NCBI GenBank assembly: GCA_902492455.1
Contig: CABULH010000021.1
Coordinates: 1 to 59,217, forward strand
DNA from: an uncultured Oscillospiraceae bacterium
Lineage (GTDB): Bacteria > Bacillota > Clostridia > Oscillospirales > Acutalibacteraceae
Reading direction: 5' to 3'
Length of the DNA stretch: 59,217 nucleotides
In this document: positions 1 through 7,725 of the stretch, one piece after another
How the letters are laid out: each line of letters starts with the position of its first letter
How positions within the stretch are numbered: the first letter of the stretch is position 1
The notes under the pieces: model-generated
Told to the model about the DNA's origin: nothing
The model's database searches: none
What the model saw: only the letters and a program-made list of their open reading frames with translations
Position numbers and translations under genes: made by a program

Positions 1-20
1 GCACACCTCCCGTCAGATAC

Positions 21-209
21 CTACCCTGTGTAGTCCCTTGTAAACTGACCTAAGCCGGTGGATAAACAACAGGTATAAAGAATGCGTCCGTCCTGCTGAT
101 CCACCCGTATCATAGGGATGGCCATGGTCTCACCATGATACTGAATCAAATGATCCAGCATCGCCAGAATATCCTCGCGTTTCTTGCTTTTCGCCAGATT
201 CTTTTTCAT
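21..209 (-). CDS. small hypothetical protein (62 aa)
   Basis: The ATG at 209 is preceded by GGAGGAAACACC, a good Shine-Dalgarno (SD) site, so I prefer it to the upstream in-frame start at 227. The product begins MKKNLAKSKKREDILAML and has a basic N-terminus, a short predicted helix and a central stretch of alternating hydrophobic residues. There is no signal peptide and no motif I recognise. It is divergent from the small hydrophobic gene at 444. The gene looks real from its ribosome binding site and codon use, but its function is unknown. Confidence 0.6.
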   Translation of the reverse strand: MKKNLAKSKKREDILAMLDHLIQYHGETMAIPMIRVDQQDGRILYTCCLSTGLGQFTRDYTG

Positions 210-443
210 GGTGTTTCCTCCAATCAACTTTCGAGAACTTTTATCTCAAATGAATAATATCATTTATTTAATCTCGTGTCAAGAAAATTGTCGAAGGGGC
301 CGTTTACCTGATATATTTCCAAACCGTTCAGACTCTTTCAGGCCGTTCCGCTCGCTCTGTCAAGCAGCGATTGATCTGTCAGTCACCACTTTTTATCTGC
401 CGCATAGACTATTAATGATTCCGGAGAAAGGAGGATTTCCGCT

Positions 444-569
444 ATGTGTTTTGGTAATGCGTTTGGTGGCAATTGCACCTGGATTCTGTTTATCATCGTG
501 CTGATCCTGCTGTGCAACAACAATGGTTCGGCCTGCTCCAACGACAATAACTGTGGCTGTGGCTGCTAA
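444..569 (+). CDS. small Cys-rich hydrophobic protein, YjcZ-like (41 aa)
   Basis: The product is only 41 aa. It starts MCFGNAFGGNCTWILF, continues with one transmembrane-like segment (about residues 12-24) and ends in an Asn/Gly/Cys-rich tail, NNCGCGC. An AGGAGG-like site (GAAAGGAGGA) lies just upstream of the ATG. Many Clostridia carry tiny proteins built this way, a Cys head, one hydrophobic helix and a Cys-Gly tail, often annotated as YjcZ/sporulation-type or high-cysteine proteins. The spore link is inferred from that resemblance. A terminator follows directly, so it is probably monocistronic. Confidence 0.7.
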   Translation: MCFGNAFGGNCTWILFIIVLILLCNNNGSACSNDNNCGCGC

Positions 570-593
570 GTCCTTTTCAGCTTTCTTTCAGGC

Positions 594-625
594 AAAAAGC
601 CGGGGGTTAATCCCTCGGCTTTTTG
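594..625 (+). terminator. rho-independent terminator
   Basis: The inverted repeat AAAAAGCCGGGGG / CCCTCGGCTTTTT has a short loop and a T-run. It lies 25 bp after the small Cys-rich gene and is A/T-flanked on both sides, so it could also work in reverse. Confidence 0.8.
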
Positions 626-648
626 TTATTGGATATCAATAAAAGGGG

Positions 649-677
649 AGCCGCCGGCCATTGAACGACCGGCGGCT
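649..677. repeat. GC-rich hairpin
   Basis: AGCCGCCGG and CCGGCGGCT form a perfect 9-bp stem around an 11-nt loop. There is no T-run on the plus strand. It may be a second termination or pausing hairpin behind the small Cys-rich gene. Confidence 0.5.
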
Positions 678-833
678 GGGGAAATGAAAGAGAAACGATG
701 TGTAAATTTTTTACACGAACTTATTATATACTTGAAGCGTCCACTTGTAAAGCCTCTTACGGAAAGCTTGTCACCGGTTTTCTTCCGCTGCATATACTGT
801 TAGCGGGATCAAATTCTATAGGAGGCTTTGCTT

Positions 834-1031
834 ATGAATGCGCCCCTGCGGCGTTTATGCCGCATTCTCCCCTGGCTTCCCGTGTGCCGGGTAAACCCCG
901 GTCCCAAGCCGCCGCCCCCACCTCCGCCTCGTCCTCCAATGCCGCCTCGTCCTCCGCGTCCTCCCCGTCCCCCCTGGAATCCGGGGCCCCAGCCGCCTTC
1001 CGGTCCGCCAGCACCGCCGCCTCCGCGCTGA
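834..1031 (+). CDS. proline-rich small protein (65 aa)
   Basis: AGGAGG at 820-825 sits 8 nt before the ATG at 834, which decides the start. The product has a short basic/hydrophobic head (MNAPLRRLCRILPWLPVC), then about 40 residues of P, R and G, including a PPRPPRPPRPP stretch. No enzyme family fits. Pro-rich and Gly-rich miniproteins in spore formers are often coat or crust components, and the neighbouring collagen-like and Cys-rich genes make that a reasonable but unproven guess. A Gly-rich reading frame on the opposite strand covers the same bases and is probably its mirror image. Confidence 0.5.
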   Translation: MNAPLRRLCRILPWLPVCRVNPGPKPPPPPPPRPPMPPRPPRPPRPPWNPGPQPPSGPPAPPPPR

Positions 1032-1230
1032 TACCTATTCACCAATTCTTCATGTCTTCTTTTCACTTCCTTTGCATCTTTTTCAAAATCCGGACACAAT
1101 TACCCGATATACTATAATCATTCCCAACAGGGACCGCTGCCGGACGGCAGACCATCTATTCTCCCCTATTCAGGAGTTCTCATACACCTCTATTCTTCTT
1201 TCTCTTTCTTCTCACTCCTCCCCGCTTCCC

Positions 1231-1259
1231 GCGCAGCCGACATCGGCTGCGCTTTTTTT
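1231..1259 (+). terminator. strong rho-independent terminator
   Basis: GCGCAGCCGA, then CA, then TCGGCTGCGC, form a perfect 10-bp stem with a 2-nt central step, followed by seven T. It is about 200 bp after the proline-rich gene and probably ends that transcript. Confidence 0.85.
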
Positions 1260-1285
1260 CGTCCAGGGCTTTTTTCTATAGGATC

Positions 1286-1497
1286 ATCATGGTATAATGG
1301 AGAAAATCAAAGATTTTCTCTTAGAAGAATGCCGGTCGGCTTGGACAGCCTCCTGCGGCTTCGCCGCACTGGCATTCTTCCGGTGGGAGTCATCCTGGTA
1401 AACTGGAGAAAATCAAAGATTTTCTCTTAGAAGAATGCCGGTCGGCTTGAACAGCCTCCTGCGGCTTTGCCGCATTGGCATTCTTCCGGTGGGGGTG
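1286..1497. repeat. two tandem copies of a 106-bp hairpin repeat
   Basis: The block at about 1286-1391 is repeated with a period of 106 bp at about 1392-1497. Each copy holds a small hairpin, GAGAAAATC-aaa-GATTTTCTC (1300-1320 and 1406-1426), and a larger one whose arms are GAAGAATGCC and GGCATTCTTC (1324-1333/1371-1380 and 1430-1439/1477-1486) enclosing GCGGC-GCCGC. The copies differ at only a few bases. No reading frame or ribosome binding site fits. It looks like a REP/MITE-type structured element. The rest of the stretch from 1032 to 1604 holds only terminators. Confidence 0.75.
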
Positions 1498-1521
1498 TAA
1501 CCGTACACCGGCTGTGTCTTC

Positions 1522-1543
1522 GCGTTTGCTGATAGGCAAACGC
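1522..1543. terminator. hairpin, possible weak terminator
   Basis: GCGTTTGC-TGATAG-GCAAACGC is a perfect 8-bp stem, followed by CTGCCTTTTC. It lies between the tandem repeat and the small gene at 1605. Confidence 0.45.
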
Positions 1544-1604
1544 CTGCCTTTTCAATGGGGCGAATAAAATCTCCGATTTCTTATAGAGCTCGCAGTCGTG
1601 GTAT

Positions 1605-1871
1605 ATGGAAAGGATGGATCTTGCTGTGCAATTCGATATTCGGGAACCATGGTACTATCAAAGCGGCAATATATTTCTGGGCAGCGCAGGCGCCCTGCGG
1701 TTCAAGATTCAGCCGGAGGGTGAGACTCTGCAGGTATATACCTGGTTTAACGGCCTTTGCTTCGACAAGGGAGATGTGGGTGAGCCGGTGGCCTTTCCGC
1801 TGAGCGATGAAGGCCTGGAACAGGTGCGTGCCTATCTGCAGGAGCAGGCGGCCGCTCATCATTCATTTTAA
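1605..1871 (+). CDS. conserved hypothetical protein (88 aa)
   Basis: An 88-residue soluble protein rich in beta-strand-like patterns (WYYQSGNIFLGSAG, LRFKIQPEG, LQVYTWFNG) with a helical C-terminus (DEGLEQVRAYLQEQ). It has no signal peptide or membrane segment. The start is uncertain, as GTGGTAT upstream is a poor ribosome site and a second ATG lies three codons in. It ends 26 bp before the TauE/SafE permease gene, so the two may be co-transcribed. I recognise no family and assign no function. Confidence 0.6.
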   Translation: MERMDLAVQFDIREPWYYQSGNIFLGSAGALRFKIQPEGETLQVYTWFNGLCFDKGDVGEPVAFPLSDEGLEQVRAYLQEQAAAHHSF

Positions 1872-1897
1872 TCCGCTGAGGAATAGGGGAAACGCGG

Positions 1898-2665
1898 ATG
1901 CTGATACGATTTATCGTGTGTTTTGTTGCCGGGATCGGCGCGGGTCTGGGCACCGGGTTTGCCGGTATGAGCGCCGCAGCGGTGATCAGCCCCATGCTGA
2001 TCACCTTTTTAAATATCCCCGCCTATGAAGCTGTGGGAATCGCGTTGGCCTCTGATGTTCTCGCCAGCGCCGTTTCCGCTTATACATATGGGAAAAATAA
2101 AAATCTGGATGTCCGAAACGGCGTGGTGATGATGGCCTCCGTTTTGGTTTTTACCCTGCTGGGCAGTTATCTCTCCAGTCTGGTCCCCAATACGGCAATG
2201 GGCTCTTTCTCCACCTTTATGACCCTGTTGCTGGGACTGAAATTCATCATCCGGCCAGTCATGACCACCAAGGAAAGCATGGCGGCGGTTTCTCTCCAAA
2301 AACGCTTCCTTCAATCGGTGATCTGCGGCGCACTGGTTGGCTTTATCTGCGGGTTCATCGGCGCAGGCGGCGGTATGATGATGCTGTTGATCCTTACCGC
2401 CGTGTTGGGCTATGAATTGAAAACCGCCGTGGGAACCAGCGTCTTCATTATGACCTTCACCGCGCTGACCGGTTCTGTATCCCATTTTGTCATCGGCGGC
2501 GCACCGGATATCCCTGTGCTGCTTTTCTGTGTTTTGTCCACCTTGCTGTGGGCGCGTATTGCGGCCAAGTTTGCCAATAAGGCCAGCCCCTTGGTACTTA
2601 ATAGAGCCACCGGCGTGGTGCTGACGCTGCTGGGAGCAGCGATATTGGCAGTCAATTATCTGTGA
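1898..2665 (+). CDS. TauE/SafE (TSUP) family membrane permease
   Basis: The 255-aa product is almost entirely hydrophobic, with about eight transmembrane helices in two similar halves, as in the sulfite exporter TauE/SafE family. The family's glycine-rich motifs appear at the start of each half (GAGLGTGFAGMSAAAVISP near residue 15, GFICGFIGAGGGMMMLLIL near 150). TSUP members move sulfur-containing or other small organic anions across the cell membrane, and the substrate here cannot be read from the sequence. An AGGGGAAAC-type ribosome site precedes the ATG. It is probably co-transcribed with the 88-aa gene upstream. Confidence 0.88.
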   Translation: MLIRFIVCFVAGIGAGLGTGFAGMSAAAVISPMLITFLNIPAYEAVGIALASDVLASAVSAYTYGKNKNLDVRNGVVMMASVLVFTLLGSYLSSLVPNTAMGSFSTFMTLLLGLKFIIRPVMTTKESMAAVSLQKRFLQSVICGALVGFICGFIGAGGGMMMLLILTAVLGYELKTAVGTSVFIMTFTALTGSVSHFVIGGAPDIPVLLFCVLSTLLWARIAAKFANKASPLVLNRATGVVLTLLGAAILAVNYL

Positions 2666-2728
2666 CGCTTATAGATGTCTGCTAAAACAGATCTTTATAC
2701 AGTTATTTGAGAGGGTACGGGATATATA

Positions 2729-3403
2729 ATGATAATTTCCGTAAAACAGAATGCTTCCAATATTGCTCAAAAATTTGATATATTTATTGACAATTGTTAT
2801 TCATACAGCGGAGAATTGGGTTCCTATAGTCGTTTTCAACCCATCCGTTTGATAGATAAAAATGGACAGAGTATACTCGTCGGAAAATACTTTTTCTCCC
2901 ACTGGACACATTATCTCCCTTTACGTTATTTATTTGGCAAGGTAAATCTCACAAAAGGTTATCGTTGTATAAATACCGGCAATGATGTCGGTACTATCGT
3001 TTATTCCCATCATGGATTCTTGAAAAGCTTCTATGTCATGACTTGGCATAACGAAGTTCTCTACAGTTATCCGGTCACTAAAGGATCCTTCGAATACGTT
3101 GCGATTTACAATGGAGCTAAGCAAATCGCTTTGCTGGAGATTTATCTTACGGTAACGGATTTTAAATACTGTTATAAACTGTATCTATTGGACGATTTTA
3201 GAGAGTGGGAAATGATGATGTCCTTTTTTATTCTCTATTATGCCAATCGTCGCTTTGCTAAACGCTTTCACATGTCCAAAGGAACCACCTGCGTAAAAGC
3301 ATGGTCATTCTCGAAATACAATAATCAGTATGACCCTCAATGGCGGGAAACACATTTTCCTCAGGAAAATTTCTTTGGAAAAACAACTTTGTTGAATTCA
3401 TGA
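2729..3403 (+). CDS. AT-rich hypothetical protein (224 aa)
   Basis: A 224-aa protein rich in Tyr, Phe and short beta-like segments, with no signal peptide and one moderately hydrophobic stretch near the C-terminus (MMMSFFILYYANRRFA). The repeated pattern of a short strand, then G-x-I/V, then a strand recalls tubby/LURP-one-like lipid-binding barrels, but I cannot place it with confidence. Its base composition is clearly more AT-rich than either neighbour, and it ends in its own perfect terminator, both consistent with acquisition by transfer. A GAGGGTACGG-type ribosome site lies upstream. Confidence 0.65.
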   Translation: MIISVKQNASNIAQKFDIFIDNCYSYSGELGSYSRFQPIRLIDKNGQSILVGKYFFSHWTHYLPLRYLFGKVNLTKGYRCINTGNDVGTIVYSHHGFLKSFYVMTWHNEVLYSYPVTKGSFEYVAIYNGAKQIALLEIYLTVTDFKYCYKLYLLDDFREWEMMMSFFILYYANRRFAKRFHMSKGTTCVKAWSFSKYNNQYDPQWRETHFPQENFFGKTTLLNS

Positions 3404-3454
3404 TAAAAACAGCCCGTTGAAAAGAGGAATCTTTTCAACGGGCTGTTTTTATCA
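3401..3454. terminator. perfect bidirectional terminator overlapping a stop codon
   Basis: A 25-bp perfect inverted repeat (3401-3425 and 3430-3454) with a GGAA loop. Its first arm begins with the TGA stop of the AT-rich gene. The core pairs AGCCCGTTGAAAAGA with its complement, with A and T runs on the outer flanks. Confidence 0.9.
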
Positions 3455-3565
3455 TCGATATTCACCGCAGCAAACGAGTGATTTTGAAATTCTGCATCGC
3501 CTTCCATGCGCCTCTACCCGCCCAACGGCATAGAATGAAACAGATTGCCATGGGAGGGGTGCCGA

Positions 3566-4657
3566 TTGATCACCATCAGTTTATGCATGATCGTTAAAAA
3601 CGAAGAGGATGTGATTATCCGCTGTCTGGAAAGCGTGAAAGGGGTAGCGGACGAGATTATTCTGGTAGATACGGGAAGCAATGACAATACCAAGGCTCTT
3701 GCAGCTCCGTATGTTGACGCCATCTATGATTTCTCCTGGATCGACGATTTTTCCGCTGCCCGAAATTATGCCTTCTCCAAGGCTACGAAAGACTACTGTA
3801 TGTGGATAGATGCCGACGATATTCTGACTGCAGAAAACCGAAACGCTCTGATTCAGCTGAAGGATACCCTGCCGCCTGAAACGGATGTGGTTATGCTGCG
3901 ATACAATACCGCATTTGACGAGGCGGGCAATCCCACCTTCTCTTATTATCGCGAACGGATCGTCCGCAATTCATCCGCTTATCGCTGGCAAGGCCGGGTG
4001 CATGAGGTTATCACCCCCTCCGGCCGGGTGGTCTATGCCGACATCGCGGTCACCCATCATAAACTACACGCCGGCGACACCGACCGCAACCTGCGAATTT
4101 ATCGGCGGCAGATTGCACAGGGAGAAAGCCTCTCTCCCCGGGATCAATTTTATTTCGCCAGGGAACTGTATTATCACAAACTTTACGAAGAAGCCGCCGC
4201 AGAGTTTCGCCGCTTTCTTGCAGAAGGCGGTGGCTGGCTGGAAAACAATATTGAGTCCTGCCGCTTTCTCGCTTATTGTCTGTATGCGCAGGGCAAGGAT
4301 GACGAAGCGTTGTCGGCTCTTTTGCATAGCCTGATCTACGATTCCCCCAGGGCGGAATGCTGCTGTGATATCGGCAGGCATTTTCTGGAGCGAAACGCCT
4401 GCCAGCAGGCGGTATTCTGGTATGAGCTGGCATTGAACCGCCCTCGGGACGATACCACCGGAGCCTTCGTCAATCCGGATTGCTATGGTTTTCTGCCCTG
4501 CATTCAGCTGTGCGTGTGTTGGGATCGCCTAGGGAACGTACAGCAGGCCGCGGCTTATAATGAGCGGGCAGGATCTTATAAACCGGAATCCCCCGCTTAT
4601 CTGTATAATCGAGAATATTTTCGCCGCAAAGCCGAAGATAACGGAGCATTCGGCTAA
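3566..4657 (+). CDS. family 2 glycosyltransferase with TPR repeats
   Basis: The 363-aa protein has a GT-A domain in its first 200 residues: the start motif SLCMIVKNEEDVIIRCLESV, the nucleotide-binding VDTGSNDNT, and a DXD-type WIDADD for metal and sugar-nucleotide binding. The second half is helical TPR-like repeats. This architecture is common in enzymes that glycosylate bacteriocins, flagella or spore-surface collagens. The next gene encodes a BclA-like collagen protein, so that is the likely acceptor (inference). I chose TTG at 3566 because GGGAGGGG sits 6-7 nt upstream; the ATG at 3550 is out of frame. Confidence 0.85.
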   Translation: MITISLCMIVKNEEDVIIRCLESVKGVADEIILVDTGSNDNTKALAAPYVDAIYDFSWIDDFSAARNYAFSKATKDYCMWIDADDILTAENRNALIQLKDTLPPETDVVMLRYNTAFDEAGNPTFSYYRERIVRNSSAYRWQGRVHEVITPSGRVVYADIAVTHHKLHAGDTDRNLRIYRRQIAQGESLSPRDQFYFARELYYHKLYEEAAAEFRRFLAEGGGWLENNIESCRFLAYCLYAQGKDDEALSALLHSLIYDSPRAECCCDIGRHFLERNACQQAVFWYELALNRPRDDTTGAFVNPDCYGFLPCIQLCVCWDRLGNVQQAAAYNERAGSYKPESPAYLYNREYFRRKAEDNGAFG

Positions 4658-4764
4658 GGAAATTCTGCACTGTCTTCGAAATAGATGAATATAGTATCAA
4701 TAGGCGAAAGGATCGCCTTGTGCCAACTTGACATAACGGGAATAGGAAAAAGGAGTGGATATGG

Positions 4765-6195
4765 ATGAGCTTTTATCCCTTTGAGCGACAGCAAGATGCC
4801 GACCGACAAGCTCTATGCCCCCGCTGTGGGAAGTCGTTGGAACGCTGCTGCTGTTGTATAGGTCCTGCCGGTCCGACAGGACCGCGAGGCCCTATCGGAC
4901 CTAGAGGCTGTCCCGGCCCCATGGGGCCAGTGGGCCCCCAAGGTCCCATGGGCTTTCCGGGCATACCTGGTCCCACAGGCCCCACCGGATCTGTCGGCGC
5001 CACAGGCGCTACGGGAGCCACAGGAGCCACCGGTCCCGAAGGAGGTCCTCCCGGACCAACGGGACCAACCGGTCCTACCGGCCCGACAGGTGCCACCGGT
5101 GCGACAGGAACCACCGGCTCCACAGGAGTAACCGGAGCCACGGGAGCAGCCGGTGCAGCAGGCAATGCCGGCCCCACCGGACCAACTGGTCCCATCGGGC
5201 CAACCGGACCGACCGGTGCCGCCGGAACCAATGGCCAGATGGGCCCCACTGGCCCCACGGGACCCACTGGAGCTACAGGTGCCGCGGGGGCGGCCGGGGC
5301 TACGGGAGCTACAGGTGCATCCGGCGCCACAGGCCCGACGGGAGCCACAGGCGCAACCGGTGCCAACGGTGCCAACGGTCAAATGGGTCCCACCGGACCT
5401 ACAGGACCAACCGGGGCTACAGGAGCCGCCGGTGCAGCAGGTATTGCTGGTCCCACCGGACCCACTGGTCCCGCCGGGCCCACAGGAGCAACTGGGGCAA
5501 CCGGTGCTTCGGGCGTCAACGGCCAGATGGGCCCCACCGGACCTACGGGGCCTGCGGGTAGCAATGGACGGATGGGTCCCACAGGCCCGACGGGTGCCAC
5601 AGGGGCCGTAGGAGCAACCGGCCCTACTGGTTCCACAGGAGCGACCGGCCCTGCCGGCTCCACGGGAGCAGTCGGGGCTACAGGTCCCATCGGAGCAACC
5701 GGACCTACTGGTTCCACAGGAGCGACCGGTCCAACAGGTGCAACGGGGCCGGTTATCGGCGCGGCAGCCTCTTTGTCCAGCCATGCTCAACAAACTTTCA
5801 CCCCGCCCCTGTATGGCAGCGTCAGCTACGATTCTACAGGCGCGCTTCACAACATGTCCCTGGCGGCCAATAATCAATTTGTCATCGTGGAAACCGCCGG
5901 TCTCTATCTCATCGAATATGGTGTGATGGCTACCACCGGCACGCCGGGGCTGTGCACCATTGCCTTCACCCCAGGGGGCATCGATCAAAGCGGAAGAATC
6001 CCGCTGGCGGCCAACGTACTAGTAACCGGTTCCATCGTTCGCCGTATGGGTGCTCAGACACGGGTAAGCCTGCATCTGGATTCCGCAGACAACAATAGCC
6101 CTGTCACGCTGCCCGCTACCACCGCCTACTGCAACGCTTTTATTACCGTTACCCGGGTGGGTCCCTATCCCGGCCCGGAACCGTCCAACAATTGA
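4765..6195 (+). CDS. BclA-like collagen-repeat spore-surface protein
   Basis: The 476-aa protein has three parts: a short N-terminal head with a Cys cluster (CPRCGKSLERCCCCIG), a G-x-y collagen region from about residue 33 to 330 dominated by GPTGPTG and GATGATG triplets, and a C-terminal domain of about 140 residues with the beta-rich look of the BclA/TNF-like trimer (LSSHAQQTF, FVIVETAGLYLIEYGV, TAYCNAFITVTRV). In BclA proteins that domain nucleates trimers on the exosporium and the collagen Thr residues carry glycans. AGGAG at 4751 is 9 nt before the ATG. The ATG at 4761 is out of frame. The Cys-rich head could crosslink it to the spore coat. Confidence 0.88.
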   Translation: MSFYPFERQQDADRQALCPRCGKSLERCCCCIGPAGPTGPRGPIGPRGCPGPMGPVGPQGPMGFPGIPGPTGPTGSVGATGATGATGATGPEGGPPGPTGPTGPTGPTGATGATGTTGSTGVTGATGAAGAAGNAGPTGPTGPIGPTGPTGAAGTNGQMGPTGPTGPTGATGAAGAAGATGATGASGATGPTGATGATGANGANGQMGPTGPTGPTGATGAAGAAGIAGPTGPTGPAGPTGATGATGASGVNGQMGPTGPTGPAGSNGRMGPTGPTGATGAVGATGPTGSTGATGPAGSTGAVGATGPIGATGPTGSTGATGPTGATGPVIGAAASLSSHAQQTFTPPLYGSVSYDSTGALHNMSLAANNQFVIVETAGLYLIEYGVMATTGTPGLCTIAFTPGGIDQSGRIPLAANVLVTGSIVRRMGAQTRVSLHLDSADNNSPVTLPATTAYCNAFITVTRVGPYPGPEPSNN

Positions 6196-6204
6196 AAGTC
6201 ATGA

Positions 6205-6437
6205 CCACCAGCTAAGCTGATGGCTTGATTAGGCCCTATAAGGGCCTGTTACCGGCAAGCATCTAAAGACGCATTGAAAAGTCTTTCTTTTGCATCTCTC
6301 GCCCCGCCGCCCGTAAACGGGCAAAGTTTTTCTCGCCAATTGTTTCTGATAACTTGGAAACTGGCTTATTAACGGCTCGCTTCGCTCGAGGCTTGATGCT
6401 AAAGCTAACGGGATACCTCCACCGGCACAGCCGGTGG
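6205..6437 (+). mobile_element. putative IS200/IS605-derived mini-element
   Basis: This 233-bp block carries no gene but has a subterminal hairpin at each end with the same CCACC/GGTGG core: CCACCAGC-TAA-GCTGATGG (6205-6223, one mismatch) and CCACCGGC-ACA-GCCGGTGG (6419-6437, perfect). Inside are further hairpins, such as AGGCCCT-ATA-AGGGCCT (6231-6247) and GCCCGTAAACGGGC (6311-6324). IS200/IS605 elements use imperfect subterminal palindromes rather than inverted repeats, and transposase-less derivatives are known. The assignment rests on that resemblance. Most of the gene-free stretch 6196-6526 is this element, and the rest is the terminator that follows. Confidence 0.45.
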
Positions 6438-6450
6438 TTTCCTTAACAAC

Positions 6451-6492
6451 AAGATAAAGGGCACGCTCCCGTGGGAGCGTGCCCTTTATCTT
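6451..6492. terminator. perfect 20-bp bidirectional terminator
   Basis: AAGATAAAGGGCACGCTCCC and its exact complement are separated by GT. It lies between the collagen gene (plus) and the sialidase-like gene (minus), so it serves two converging transcription units. Confidence 0.9.
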
Positions 6493-6526
6493 GCTATGGA
6501 GCAGAACTTCGGGGAATATCCGTCCA

Positions 6527-7609
6527 TTATGACAGTGACGTCAGCGGAATCACCGCCAGTTCCAAATCGTTCTGATTACATGAATTGGGCAGTGCATTGG
6601 CGCTACCTTCCGAATAGGCGATATAGAGGCTCTCCCACATCAGCTTTATATAAGGATATGCCAGCGCCTTTTCCGACTGCTTAAGCAGAAAGACCCGGTC
6701 GATGACATTCTCGTGGGGCTTGGAAATTCCCAGCAGCATCCGGCGTCTATCCCATGCCTCACCGCTAACCAGTGTAAAAGCCAGAACCATACGTCCGTCA
6801 GGCAACATAGCAGCATATGGCTTATTGACTCCCATAGGCATATTGCTTAGTTCCACCGGAGAAAACCTAAGCCCATAATTGGTGCTGACGGCTACGCCCG
6901 CAGGATGATCACCATTGGGAAGGCGGCAGCTCTCATTGCGTATCACCATATACACGTTGTTTCCGTCAGGCCACAGCGTAGCTTCCGAGAAGTGATGTTC
7001 CCCGCAGTCAAGAGACTGAACCTCCCAATGGGTAAGATCATCCCCATGGCTGATTGCGGCCGCAGCGTGGAAACTGTGGTTCATGCCGGCGGTAATCCAA
7101 CTGCCGTTGGACATTCTTACCGGTTCTTTATATGTCCAAAAATCATCTGCTACAATTCCCTTTGACTCCCAGCTGTTATTATGCAGGAGAAACGCTTCCA
7201 TGGATAAGCCGATAAAATTGATGGCGGCAGAGGGATGCTTGCCGTAAAATCGGGCTGCAAAAAACCATAACTCCCCATCCTTGACACAGAATGAGCCATG
7301 ACTGTTGGCATAGGGGAGGTTTTCGGGCGTGAAATAAAAAGGCGTCTGCCAGGTAAGCCCTCCGTCCAAGCTGATGCAACCTCTGGCCCGTTCGCTGATT
7401 GTATTCTCCTCTTTTCCGCTTTGTTGATTATCACCCCAGGCAGCAAAAAGTTTTCCTTGAAATTCTTCAATTGCCACCCCATGGACAAAATGCGTAAATC
7501 CGTCTGTTTTCTCCGTATCGAAGATTTTATAATAACGAATTCCTTTAATTAAGGGCGGATTCGCTAGATCTGCACCTTCCTTGACCAGCTCAAACGTTAT
7601 GGGAAGCAT
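6527..7609 (-). CDS. sialidase-fold (BNR-repeat) glycosidase-like protein
   Basis: The 360-aa protein has no signal peptide and looks cytoplasmic. It shows a BNR/Asp-box (SLDGGLTW near residue 80) and repeating W/F-G-D blocks as in the six-bladed beta-propeller of exo-alpha-sialidases. Related propellers also occur in other glycosidases and lyases, so true sialidase activity is not certain, and I cannot point to the full arginine triad. GCAGAGGTGAAAAAGG lies before the ATG. It is the last gene of the long minus-strand glycan cluster, after a 116-bp gap, and would act on imported oligosaccharides. Confidence 0.65.
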   Translation of the reverse strand: MLPITFELVKEGADLANPPLIKGIRYYKIFDTEKTDGFTHFVHGVAIEEFQGKLFAAWGDNQQSGKEENTISERARGCISLDGGLTWQTPFYFTPENLPYANSHGSFCVKDGELWFFAARFYGKHPSAAINFIGLSMEAFLLHNNSWESKGIVADDFWTYKEPVRMSNGSWITAGMNHSFHAAAAISHGDDLTHWEVQSLDCGEHHFSEATLWPDGNNVYMVIRNESCRLPNGDHPAGVAVSTNYGLRFSPVELSNMPMGVNKPYAAMLPDGRMVLAFTLVSGEAWDRRRMLLGISKPHENVIDRVFLLKQSEKALAYPYIKLMWESLYIAYSEGSANALPNSCNQNDLELAVIPLTSLS

Positions 7610-7725
7610 CCTTTTTCACCTCTGCCAACGTTTTTCTGTTTTTCCGAATTTGCCATCGAATGGAATATCTGAACAATTCCGCCGATTCGTTCCAGCGTTG
7701 GAAAATACCGCTGGCGAGTATCGTC

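Noticed and set aside
4773..5988. Pro/Val/Ala- or Cys/Gly/Ser-rich frames antisense to the collagen gene
   Set aside because: They are created by the G-x-y repeat read on the other strand and have no ribosome sites.
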